DNA from: Glandiceps talaboti
Taxonomy: Eukaryota; Hemichordata; Enteropneusta; Spengelidae
Length of the DNA stretch: 64,000 nucleotides
NCBI RefSeq assembly: GCF_964340395.1
Contig: NC_135549.1
Location: forward strand, 29,978,832-30,042,831
Direction: 5' to 3'
The stretch's first letter is position 1. Every line of letters starts with the position of its first letter. Below, one piece after another: positions 11,523-23,008 of this stretch. The translations under genes and the position numbers were made by a program. The notes below the pieces were generated by a model that worked only from the letters and a program-made list of their open reading frames with translations, had not been told where the DNA came from and searched no databases.

Positions 11523-14500
11523 TCATTTCTTGGTAGCTCTTCTTCGTTTTCTCTTCGCTGTCTCAACTTCACCACTGGAACTAGCATTACTACTATTACC
11601 ACTATTGGCAATATCATTCTTTCTCTTACGAAGGGTTCTTCTAGGTGTTGGAGTTACTGGGCTGCAAAAACATACAATATGAATGACTGTTACGTTTTCT
11701 TCTGTAATCCATACCTCATACATACGGTACTATCTGAATGTTGTGAGTATGGTACCATTGCCACTGTACTTACTACCACTTAAAAACTTTCAACTGCAGT
11801 ATCCTTGAAATAAATAGTTCTTGTCACATGAAAAGTGGTTGTAAGTACTTACATGTATGAATAACATTTCACCTGTTCAGGTCAACAGGCTGTCAAGTTG
11901 GCTGTTTTGTTGGCATTATAGCGAGGTGTGCCATTCAGCATCATTCTATTCATCATACTGTTAAAACCATGTGAAACAAGATTTTACAACTGTGTGGACC
12001 AGTACTGTTGATTTTGTATGTCTTAAATATTATACAGGCACATCTCAATATGCCATACTATGGCTACCAAAGCCTACTGACATTTTATACATAAGGACCG
12101 GAAGAGGGCACCCCAGATTTGGCAACGTAAGGGCTAAAATTGTGTCATGGCCACTTATTGTACAGCAGTTCACAAAGCCATGAAAAAAAAGTGTGTGTAA
12201 AAGAACTCTATATGTTCCTAAAAGAGCAAAATTTACAGTGGTGGTTAGATGTGTTTTGATTATTGCCAAGTGATTATAAAACAGTATTGTGAGAACAACA
12301 TGGAAAATAAGTGATAACGTCATGTCTGCCTGTCTTTACACTACAATACTCAACTATTCTAGCCCTCACTTCATGGCCCAAACAAGGTTGGGAACAACAG
12401 CACTCCTAGTGGCCAAACCATGAAATCTTTTCTCTCTGAGAGCTGAAATGTAGCATATTGTTCAAGTCTTGAAATGTTACACACAAGTTGGGAAAGTTGA
12501 CAGCAAACCGTCTGTAGAATCACCTGAAACAGTCTTGTAGATAATGAAGTAATGGTGAACTGTTTACCTTTCTAGTGACTGCATTAGTTTATCAGCATTA
12601 ACATCAAATAGGACATCAGAATGACTGCCTACATCACTTGCAGTCTGAAATATAAACACAACTTCTATGTCACCTTCTTTAGTAAAAACTTCCCCACTAT
12701 ATTTCTACAAATGTTCTCCCATTATAATCATGTTCAAGACTTTTTGTTCATAATACCATTACAGACCTTCACTTCACTACATAATGAAATGGTGTAAATG
12801 ATCCCTGTACTTGAATTGGGGAATTATACTTTTATAAAACAATGGCAACCAGACAAAAAAAAGTCAAGACAAAACTTGAAAATAGGAGTATTGAAATCTG
12901 ATGGCTCATAAACATACTGCTGATGGCCTGATATCAGAAAGTTATCATTGCTGCTGTAAAACAAGTGATAAATAATAAAAAATGTTGGTTTTTATATACT
13001 GTGCTTTCCCACTCTGTGCTCAAAGCATTTTACAATTATTACCATTGGCACAGATCATGGATCTATTGTGGCACAACAGCCCTTTATACTTCCTTAACTC
13101 CCTGGGGAGTACAGTCTATCGCAGCCTTTATAAGCGCATAAGATTAAAGTATTGACATCACAACCTCTATCCTACCAGATCCCAATTATACAGCTGGGTT
13201 GACTTAGGCACAGTCGTGATTCAAATCTTGCCCAAGGATTTTAGCCATTCAGAAACAATTGGCAGCGATGGGGCTTGAACCTGTAACCTGCAGATTCCAA
13301 GCCAACCATTCATGACTCCACAAGTAATTCTAGACACTTGCGGTTAGTATATACTAGTACATTAGGATAAGGATTAGGATAAGGTCTTCTGTTGGAAGGA
13401 TTGTCTTTCAATAATCTCTACAAAGTAAGGTACAACAAATCCAAAGTGTACCTCATCAACAAAATACTAGAGTAAGCTGATAAACACCAGTCTATCAACA
13501 TATCAATTATTGCTATAGTATAATTTTTATGATAATTATGTCAATATTCCTCAATCAGTCACAACCCTCCCTCTATAACTAATTACTGGTAATGGTATGG
13601 TCCAAACCATCTAAGAATTGGTAATCACCTAATACACTTACTTCCATTGGTCCAAACCCTAATGATGGTGTTGACTGTGGAGAATGTTCTTGTTCATTTC
13701 CAGGTTCATTTCCATTTCCAAATATAGGACTTGATGCTGCAGGTGAAGGTTGTGTAGCATTGTCTGAAAATCAAATCATTATATTACACTGATTTAGAGG
13801 CATGACAGTTTCTCTAAAAAAAACATAAGGTAAAACCCACTACTTGATATATAATGGGTTGGCTTATAGATAATAATTGTTACAGAGAGAGTTTTTGTCG
13901 TTTTAGGATCTCTTGTCATTCTTTGCGTATTGAATCAGATCGTTGTTTACGGAACGATCGACAAGACAGAATCTGTATTTTTTGTGAAACAAATAACATA
14001 GAAGATGAGTTTCACTTTTGTCTTATATGTCCCTTATACACCGATTTGAGGGAGAAATATATTCCAAGATACTTCTATGTCTTTCCGACTCATGAAAAAT
14101 TTATACAACTCATGCAGACGACAAGTAGGATTATTTTGCGTAATACTGCCAAGTTTATTTTCGTTGCCATGAAAAAACGAGCTCAAGTTACTGTTAACCA
14201 TTATTTGTAAAATGTAATTGTGAACCAGACATAATAGCGTCCTCCAGTGATATTTCTTTTTTTCTTGTAGTAATGTTGAAACATTAAGGCCGGTGGCCTA
14301 TTGTTCCTGAATAAATTATTATTATTATTATATATATAATGGCCAGAATGTGGTGGTGGGGGTTGGCATTCAACTATTTATCCTGTCCTTAAATCCTGCC
14401 ATGGCTACCATCTTTTCCACGGACTTGACTTTACAGAGTGTTTTAATGCATAACTGTGATAGGTGTAAATCAGCCAGAGACAGGTATGTGAGATTTGAGA

Positions 14501-17500
14501 TTCTAGATTGTGATACTTATTAGCTTGCCATCAATTTAAAGTGAAGTGGACTTATTTTTCAAACAAAATGTGCTGACCCTGTACCCCCATCTAGTGTGTA
14601 AAATAGTCAAACCAAATTAAGAGAATAAAATAAAGTAACATTTTATGAATATCTTCATAATACATACCAAATATACTAGGTGATCCTGGACTATCATCTA
14701 GTAATTCATTTGGATCTTCCTTGATGGTATCTGTCAAAACACAAAGTTTTTACACTCTGTAAATACAGAAGCTAGTGTGAAACACTTACAAACATCCAAA
14801 TGTGTTGACATTCAGAATCCTACTGTCAAATACCAAACACTTCCATTCATATATACCGGTAGTGTATCTCTTTACAGCAGAAATGTACATTTTTCATAAT
14901 TTAGGTGTAAATTTTTATAATTTCAACAAAGCTTCTTGAATAGGAAATGAATCTTTTAATCACTTTTGTGTATACTACATCATGTATTGCAAACATCAAA
15001 CATGATACAGTATTTAGGACAAAATCTTCTCTACAATTGCTCCTGTAACAAAAAAAGTCTCCTAAATGTTGATCCATTTCTATTTGTGGATCTTACCTTC
15101 ACCTGTCTCCACCATCTTGTTTTCAAAGAAAATGTCCTGACATTCACCTGCCTCCACCATCTTGATTTCAAGACCCTGTTGTTCAATTTCAACATTACTG
15201 CATTCATTACCATGACTACTCTCATCTTTCTGTTGACCCCTTTTAGTCTTTTTTACTTTCTTTGTTGCTGTTTTTGCATTTCTTCTCGGCCTTGAACTTT
15301 TGTTCATCATCCCAGCACTGGTAGAGAAATCTGAGTCACTGTTAGCATCGCATGTTATTCCTGATGTAGAAGGCACCAAGTCAATAACCTGTTGTGAATC
15401 ATTCACTGCAGTGTCTGAGAGTCTGATAACATCAATCTTGTCAGAATTTCTTGTAGATGACAACACTGTCTCAATTGTACATGTATCTTCATCTGAGCAT
15501 GAACCTACAACATTGGCAGTTGTCATGGTAACATCATCCTGATCTGTGTCAATACTACAAGTTTGCTGGTGGGTTGCCATAGATTCACTTGTATCTGTTT
15601 CCATAGTAGTGGAAGACATTGCCTGTGAAGTGTCTACTTGTGAAGTTGATGCGGATGTTGTTTCATCTTCTTGAGTCACTGTCTCTGCTTTCTTTTTTAT
15701 CTTCTGTTTCATTGCGTTTCGAGCGTTGGCGATGAGAGAGTCAAACTGTGATTTGTGAGCTTTTGCTTAAATTGAATGCAGGAAAATGAAAACCTGTTAA
15801 ATTTGGTGCTAATTGTCATGTACAGATCTTGCTAAGGGTATGCAGATATTCTACATGGCACTGTGGTACACATACTTACATGTATATGTATATGATCTTA
15901 GCAGTAGGAACTCGACTACTGTGGTAGAGATAATTGCCTTACATGTACACATTATAAATATTCCACAAATTACTGTGGTAGAGCGACAACCAGATGCTAT
16001 AATTTTGAGATAAAGTAGAGAGTAACTTACCATATTCTTGTTTCTTCTTTGCTATCTCTTCCTCTGAATCACCCTTCTCAAATACCAGTTTCTGTGAGGC
16101 AGAGAGAAAACTACCACTTTATAATCATAGTACCCTTTCATTTAGCTATAGTACATGTAAGTAGCACATCTTGAGGTTGTACACCATATACAAGATATGT
16201 TGTTTATAATTTATTTTCCAATAAAAACATGTAGATGTGTCATATCGTATTGTATCACATCTTATCGTATCATATCATATCATATATCTGAAACTGTATA
16301 TCATATATCACATCAAATTGTATCATATCATATATCACATCAAACTGTTTCATATCTAATCATATCACATCAAATTGTATGATATCACATTACCTTGTAT
16401 CACATCAACTCATGTACTTATAAGTTATAATTATGTAAACATTGTACATGTACTTACCTTTTGCCTGTTAGTACTAGTGGCTAGTTGAGACTTGGTTTTT
16501 TCAGCCTTTTCAAGCTCCTTAACAATGGCTGCAGCTGTTTGCAAAGATAGAAAGAGAACAATTCTGTGAATACATTAACCTGTTAGTCTATGCAGCTATT
16601 TGACAGACATGACCATATCTGTCTATCTACCATGGTCATACTATAAGAGAACTCCACGACATCAGAGTGCCAATGTGGCCTATCTTAGGTATTTTCACAA
16701 ATGCATGCATGTAGTGTTCTCTGAAGCTGTAAGAGCAGCGCCTCAAAATTGCAAGGATGAGTGTTAATACCTGATAACCCAAACTGGTACTCAAGCATCA
16801 ATGGATTCTGTTATTATTATTACATATATTTAGCTGAACAACTAAATTAAAATATAAGACATGACAGATTGACTATGTTCCTGTACATCATAGACAATCA
16901 CATGCTAGCTCATTTGCATACAGATGTGTAATAATGTTTTCAGTATGTTACCCTGCGTTGCAAATACAGCTTGTATGTGGTATGTACACACATCGGATGC
17001 AAGTAGTCACTGGTATGTACACATATATGTTTATTACAGGAATATGCAAATAATGACTATAAATTTGCTGAAATAGCAAAATACTGCAAAATGATCACAT
17101 GATGGCAGTAAAAGTACAACAAACCTGATTTGGGATTTTCTGAATCACATTGAGAGTTGTATAGCAAGGTGAACTCCTGAAGTCTTTTTATCAAAACCTG
17201 TAACAAACCACACATCAAGATTTACATCAAACCTGTAACAAACCACACATCAAGATTTACATCAATGCTTGAAGTTGACTTTCGGTACATGTATGCATTT
17301 TTTGTATGTCTTATGATTTGGACCAAAGTAAAAACCAAGAAGACAAATCTGTTAGCCAATACTCACAATCCTACTTGTTCCCAATACTGACCTGTCTGTT
17401 ATCCTCTACTGATCTGAATGTCACCCTGTATTAACAATGTCTGTTTCACAGCACTGAGCTGTCTGTTACCCTGTACCAACATATCTGTGACCTTCTACTG

Positions 17501-20500
17501 ACCTGTCTTTGACCTTGTACTGACCTTTCTTTGACCTTCTACTGACCTGTCTGTTACCCTGTACTGACATATCTGTGATCTTCTACTAACCTGTCTGTTA
17601 CCCTGTACTGACATATCTGTTACCTTCTACTAACCTGTCTGTTACCCTGTACTGACATATCTGTGATCTTCTACTAACCTGTCTGTTACCCTGTACTGAC
17701 ATATCTGTGATCTTCTACTAACCTGTCTGTTACCCTGTACTGTTAAACCATGTTCTTTCATCTTCTTTCTCAGTTCCTTGTCTGACATCAAATTATAGAC
17801 AAGTTTAGGAAGTGGTTTTCTTCTAGGAGCAGAACTGAAATGTAACCAAAGTACAAAGTTTTGTAAATCGATATACATGTAGTCTGTTTTTGCTTGTCAT
17901 GTACTTATGAGTGACTGTACATAAACAACACCTCAGTTATGGCTCAGTGTTCCCTCTGTACTGTACAAAAGTGATGACACACTAAGATGTTTTATTTGCA
18001 AGATTATTTAGTGGTGGACAGTAACATGTGCTGATTTGAATGATATTGCGTGCAATAAATATGACTTGGATATACATGTAGTACATGTACATGTATAGTG
18101 ACTATGTTAAATTTGAGCTTTGCATGTACATGTAGTTCAAAATCAACCACAGTGACCTGACTTTATATTCATTGCACAGATAATGTAAGTTCTATCAATC
18201 TGTATCTGTATCTACATAAATACATCGAATGACCACATAACTGGTTTATGATCAACGGAAAGAGATAAAGGAAGTTATATTGAAAATCTTACCGAAGCGC
18301 ATATTTTCTTATAAAAAATATTTTTAATGCCCTCGAAGACATAATCTTCCTGTTAACATTAAGACTACAGTATATTGGAGGTTTTATGGAAGTATTTCCA
18401 CTTGATTGAAAAATTCTTATAAACTCAAATTAAGGGAAAGAGTTAAACCATACAGCCAGTTTTCCAATAAACAATTATTAACACATCAATTATTGCAACA
18501 CGTCTTGCTACATAAATGATGTATGAATCCTTAATAAGTTGCATGTATTTCAAGGATCCCATCACATTACTTACAACTCAGCCTTAACGAGGGTCTGCAG
18601 TACAAAGTCACCTTCAGTTCACATATTGCAATATTAGATAAAAAACAACATTTTGCACAACTACAAAACGTACAAAGACAGAAATTATGTTTCTTTCCAA
18701 CCACTTACCTTCTCAATGATTCTTTTTTTGCACTCCTGGCCAGACATTTATCTAAATGTTCATTGATACGTCGTTCAGGGACACTAACCCCACAGACAGG
18801 ACAGTCAGCTGAAAGATTAACAGTAAAGTTTATGATTTGTTCACTGAATCACGATATAGTCAACCGGCCAGACCTCCTTCAGTAAAACAAAGTTAAACCA
18901 TCATACTATACATAGATATTCAATCACCAGTACCTCAACATTTAGCCTGTTTACAGAGCTGTTGAGGTACATCATTAGCTGGTCATACCTCCCCAGCCAT
19001 TGCATCAACAGCTTGTCTTGACTACGTATTCAAACTGTTAATGTAGACACATCCCCCAAAAGTTGTCATCTAGCACCTTGTAGTGTTGAATTTACATAAC
19101 CATATGTAAATAACATGTAAATTAACATACCAGTAAGTCTACTTCAAGTCTTGCCTCACATCGTGTAATGTGTATATTTTTACATACTGATTCATTTGAA
19201 TAATGACAGTCAAACTAGTCGTCATGGTAGAAAGGGCTGCACACTGTCATCGATCAGGCTTTGGGCAAAATTTTTAATCCTTTATTATCAGCTTTGACAT
19301 TGTTGATGCGAGGGCTAGGGAGGTACGACCAGCTAATAATGTACCTCAACAGTGCTGTAAAAAGGCAACTCGACGTTAGCCCTACTCTAGGATCCAGTCA
19401 TGTGGGGATTTTGCTGTTGTTTTTCCAGACCAGACATTTCACTAATGATTTATTGTTTTTATGAAACTATGGCTGGAAAATTCTTCTCACTCTGAGCTGA
19501 CATTCTTCTTGGGTTTTTCATTCTTCTTACTGTGAACTTAAGTCAGTAGCATCACCACATGATTTGAACAAACTTGGAGGGTTGAGTTTTATGATGGAAA
19601 CATTTTTACCATATTCAACATCACTGCAGGAAATATAATTTTAGGTTTAAATATATGACCATTACAGGGAAATGCAAGGCTTGGTAGGGGAAAGGCAAAA
19701 TCTGAACATGACTGGATTTCAGGCTACATTAGTCCTGGATATTAGTGATTTTAAGAGTGCTAATAAAGTACAAGATCTATCCAGGTTCATCAAATATTTT
19801 ACCAGGGTTGCCCCTCAAAATTAAGCTACAGCATATAGCATGGAATAAAATCCTGTGAGAGTCATCAGGATTCCATGCCCACTATTACCAAGATTCCCAA
19901 ATAACAAAACAACACTGACCCTCAATTCCAGTCAAATATCTACTTCAAAACCATGCCCTCTGGTGGCCAAAATACACAATCTTTCTGACAACGGGAATAT
20001 ATTTTGTATAATGTATTACACAAGCAGTTTTACATTTATGCAAACTTGTGTCCATATGTGACTCATGATCAGGGAAGACAAAGCTGGGGGTTCATTTACA
20101 GTTTTACAGATACATGAATTGTGAGACATACCCTTAACAATACTAGCCGCTGAGTTTGGAGACAATGGGTTCTCAATTATACTGATGTCTGCATCTTCAG
20201 TATGACTTGAAGTGTTGCCGTGACTGTCTGAACTTCTTTGGAGAAAGTTATTGATGGTGAACGGTGGACTTTTATCCAACTTGGGTTGTCTTGGACTCTT
20301 CAGTTTCTTGGTATCCCTAGCGAAGACTTCTGTGTCGTCATCAGAGTGCACAACCACTGAAGTTTCCTTAGATGTTGAACTTTGTGTGGGTTTGATTTTA
20401 CTAGTTTGAATAGCAATACCTGTTGCAGCATTAGTGGTATTTGACGTTCCTGAATTTGAGACTGCTTTCAACACTCTATTCCTGCAAGAATTAAGGGGTT

Positions 20501-22860
20501 TAAACAAAAAAATTCCATCATTTATAATATATGAATATGTATTTAAATACACAATTTACAACACTAAAAGGCAATATACTAAAATATTCCCCAGTATTTT
20601 ATGAGGACTTCCCCATCAAAATTATGCTACTAAGTAAATGAGGTATGACAAATAATCTAATAAAGTTATACCAGGATTCTCAACCCCTAGCAAATACACT
20701 GATAGTTCCACTGCTTAGTTAGTTGTTATAACTACATGTATGTGTACAAATGTAATTCTCAACACAGGGTCTACATTTGATCATACAAGTACATCGTATG
20801 CAATAAGTAGCATTTCAACACTTCAAATAAACTTTCAATATCTGCCGTGTGTAGAATCTACAAGATGTAAATATAAAAAGCAAAGTCACTACCCTCCTAC
20901 ACTTTTAAGATTATACCTGATTGTGAGGAAATTTTGGACTAGATTGTCCAGGATTCTGTTGTTCCTGATTTCTGGTTCTAGTACAGCTGTATTACATGTC
21001 GGACATTGGCTTTTGTAATTCATGAATCGCCTGATGCATAGACTGCAATCTGAAGATGAAAATATAAAGAATCTGAGATATACAATATTAGACACTGAAA
21101 TGATCAAAGCTATAATAATAATAATAATAATGTGAATTTATAATGCACCTTTCGTTCCGAGAGCTCAAGGTGCTCACATTTATTACCCCTGGCATGGATC
21201 AATGGCAGCACAATGGCCCTTTATACTTCCTCAACTCCCTGGGGAGCATACAATCCATTGCAGCCTTTATAAGCACGTATTAAATAAAGCATTCACATTG
21301 CATCCTCTATCCTACCAATAGAAGTTATAGTAGAGACCATTCAAGTTTTATAAGTCAGTTCTGGGTATGGTTGTTAGTCATGTATACAGGGTACCAATTA
21401 AAGTACAAATATAAAAAGCCTGATGTTCGAAGCTAAAAATGTAGTAAAAAATTCCTTTTTGTACCCATTTTAATACTGAAGGTACAGATGGTTCCAACTT
21501 TTCAAGATTATTCAATAAATTTTATTGACATAATTAAAGTAGCAGACTTATATACTTACAATTATGTGAACAGGCTGGCAGTATCATGGCAGTGTTTAAA
21601 TATTCAAAACATATGTTGCATCTCAATAAATTGTCAATTTCCTGTGCAAAAAATGAAAAAAGTCACATAGGTAGGTTAGGTAGGTAGGTAGGTAGGTACA
21701 TGATTTACAACAGGTAGGACTGTAGGTGGCTCTGTAGGTATGCATGGGAATATCAGGACATGGTGATAGTTCCATGGTATATACATTTTGTACATTGTAC
21801 ATAGGGGATGATGTACAAGTTATACTTTGGGTAAGGTACATTTGTATTTAGAAGTTATGAGTATATCATTCATAGACAGTGGAGGGGTCTATGTGTATAC
21901 ATGTATGTATGTACTACTAGTTACAGTAGTAGTAGGTATACATTTACAGATTTTGTTTTATTTATGTGATATGCATGTAAAATCTGCCAATCATTTCATC
22001 ATCATTCTCTGCTAAAATCCTGGGGAGGGGGGTACTCCTTCCTATTGGGTATACGTATATGTGCCGCCCTTTGGGGTGGCGTTTTCGTCCTTTGGTCTAA
22101 TAGTAAAATGGGTACATGTACTGCATTTTAAAGATATAAATAAGGAGTCTAAAACGGGCTCCACTTTACACAATTTTGGATTTTGTTTGGTCTAAAATGG
22201 GGTCCTGGAAAGAACCATAATGAATTCTCAACTAGTTCGGAATTTCCCCCAGCTAATTCACTGGTTGACATCATCATATCGGTGACTATGTCTTTTCGTC
22301 TACAAATTACAATGGGGTCTTCTAAATATTTTGAATGATCTAAAAGTAAAATGGGGTATTGGTTTTTGGTAAAAATGGGCCTAAAATGGGGTGTGGGGTT
22401 GACAGCACTGGCTGCAGACCCCTACCAGACCTGGCCAATGGTAACCCCCCCCCCCCAAAAAAAAAAAAAAAAAAAAAAAACATGTCATGTTATGAACTGT
22501 AAACAACTTGGCCCCGACTGATTCCTCCCTGTCCCTAGGCTAGCCCTGGTTGTGTGGGTCCGTGACTAGATTCTGACTGTTGTCAGTCGACCCCCCCCCC
22601 CCCCACGTGTGAGTACAAGGTACACTAGAGCACAGTCCCTCTATCATGCATACAAACATATCTAATTCCTCCCATACCCAGTGCCATGCCAAGCCACTGC
22701 TGATTGAACTGTCAGTGTCACTCTGAGCTCACAGTCACACACACCACACAAGTTATGTGTGTAAATTCATGTTGTCCTCGTCGCATACTACCATATAATA
22801 ACTTACCCGTAACTCTGGCATACTTTGTGGCCAGTCGGTGGGATCCGAATTTACCGACAT
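11523..22860 (-). CDS. RAD18: E3 ubiquitin-protein ligase RAD18
   Basis: RAD18 pairs with RAD6 (UBE2A/B) to monoubiquitinate PCNA at stalled forks and start translesion synthesis. Exons in transcript order: 22807-22860, 21560-21641, 20917-21049, 20132-20481, 18709-18808, 17723-17834, 17125-17197, 16458-16534, 16031-16091, 15097-15765, 14668-14730, 13642-13763, 12568-12644, 11523-11661. Phases join without a break to give 703 codons plus TGA. The RING is complete (C26, C29, C42, H44, C47, C50, C61, C64). A UBZ4 finger follows (C209, C212, H224, C228; CPVCGVSVPERRINEHLDKC). Next is a SAP domain at about 247-285 (KPLPKLVYNLMSDKELRKKM) and a helical RAD6-binding region at about 310-367. The tail from about 368 is disordered and rich in Ser, Thr and Asp, with basic clusters (PRRNAKTATKKVKKTK; AKRKRRRATKK) that could be nuclear localisation signals. 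Human RAD18 has 495 residues; the extra length lies mainly in the tail. It is transcribed head-to-head with TIMM17. Confidence 0.95.
12970..13312 (-). repeat. SINE copy B, longest copy, tRNA-derived head
   Basis: Read on the minus strand, this copy starts with a tRNA-like head that includes GGTTCAAGCCC (13271-13281), a good match to a Pol III B box. The body follows (AAGTCAACCCAGCTGTATAA, GGATCTGGTAGGATAGAGG, CTCCCCAGGGAGTTAAGGAA) and then the tail GTAATAATTGTAAAATGCTT...TATATAAA. It lies in the RAD18 intron between exons 12 and 13. It shares body and tail with the copies at 2113, 21111 and 36010, and is the only one with a clear head. Confidence 0.75.
13858..14331 (+). mobile_element. 5'-truncated LINE insertion with 11-bp target-site duplication
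   Basis: An 11-bp direct repeat, ATATATAATGG, lies at 13847-13857 and again at 14332-14342, flanking the insertion exactly. Inside is the last part of a non-LTR retrotransposon ORF2 (about 115 residues), including RFRISCHSLRIESDR and a cysteine/histidine cluster CIFCETNNIEDEFHFCLICP typical of the C-terminal region of these polymerases. It stops at 14210 and the element ends in an (ATT)n tail. It is antisense to RAD18, between exons 11 and 12. The apparent ATG lies in the target duplication, so it is not the element's own start. Confidence 0.85.
16235..16400. repeat. Degenerate ATCAT-type satellite
   Basis: Imperfect repeats of ATCATATC, ATCACATC and ATCGTATC with larger internal periods (TATCACATCAAATTGTATC twice). 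It lies in a RAD18 intron. Confidence 0.75.
17190..17265 (-). repeat. 35-bp duplication of the RAD18 exon 7 acceptor
   Basis: Two adjacent near-identical 35-bp units (forward: AAACCTGTAACAAACCACAC followed by ATCAAGATTTACATC). On the coding strand each contains TTGTTACAG|GTTT, the 3' splice site of exon 7. The inner copy is the real junction at 17197/17198; the outer copy repeats acceptor plus the first few exon bases inside the intron. Confidence 0.85.
17388..17742 (-). repeat. 44-bp array duplicating the RAD18 exon 6 donor
   Basis: Four near-perfect copies, then several decayed ones, of a 44-bp unit. On the coding strand a unit consists of the last 20 bases of exon 6 (CAGTACAGGGTAACAGACAG) plus the first 24 bases of the intron (GTTAGTAGAAGATCACAGAT...). 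Every intact unit therefore repeats the 5' splice site CAG|GTTAGT. The true exon end is taken as 17723, which keeps frame with exon 7 (…VQGNRQ|VLIKRLQEF…). The array fills about two thirds of this 525-bp intron. Confidence 0.9.
21111..21345 (-). repeat. SINE copy C
   Basis: Starts on the plus strand with (AAT)n, the reverse of an ATT tail, followed by blocks shared with copy B: GGCCCTTTATACTTCCTCAA, CTCCCTGGGGAGCATACAAT, GCAGCCTTTATAAGCACGTA and CATCCTCTATCCTACCA. It lies in RAD18 intron 2, just upstream (on the coding strand) of the RING exon 3, and lacks the tRNA-like head. Confidence 0.75.
22019..22450 (+). repeat. Unclassified interspersed repeat rich in AAAATGGGGT
   Basis: GGGGTACTCCTTCCTATTGG, TATGTGCCGCCCTTTGGGG, TTTTCGTCCTTTGGTCTAA and repeated variants of TCTAAAATGGGGT form a compositionally distinct block in RAD18 intron 1, ending at a C-tract and poly-A. 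Dispersed repeats of this style occur in several invertebrate genomes. No protein is coded. The class and exact ends are not known. Confidence 0.5.
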
Positions 22861-23008
22861 CTTTCAAATTATCGTACTTCTAAATGATCATAACGAAGTA
22901 TTAAAACACAAATTACATTTCAAGTTGGCGCGAAACAACCATATGCACGGTGAAAGGTTAAGTATGCGCGATGACCCTGCGTGGAAATCAAAAGTTTAAA
23001 AATCCAAC
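22861..23008. promoter_or_regulatory. Bidirectional RAD18/TIMM17 promoter with E2F-type site
   Basis: Only 148 bp separate the RAD18 ATG (minus, 22858-22860) from the TIMM17 ATG (plus, 23009-23011). The gap contains GGCGCGAAA at 22927-22935, which on the minus strand reads TTTCGCGCC, an ideal E2F-type site, and a GTATGCGCGATGACC string near 22972. No TATA box is obvious. A shared divergent promoter is inferred from the spacing; E2F control would suit RAD18, an S-phase DNA-damage gene. Confidence 0.75.
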
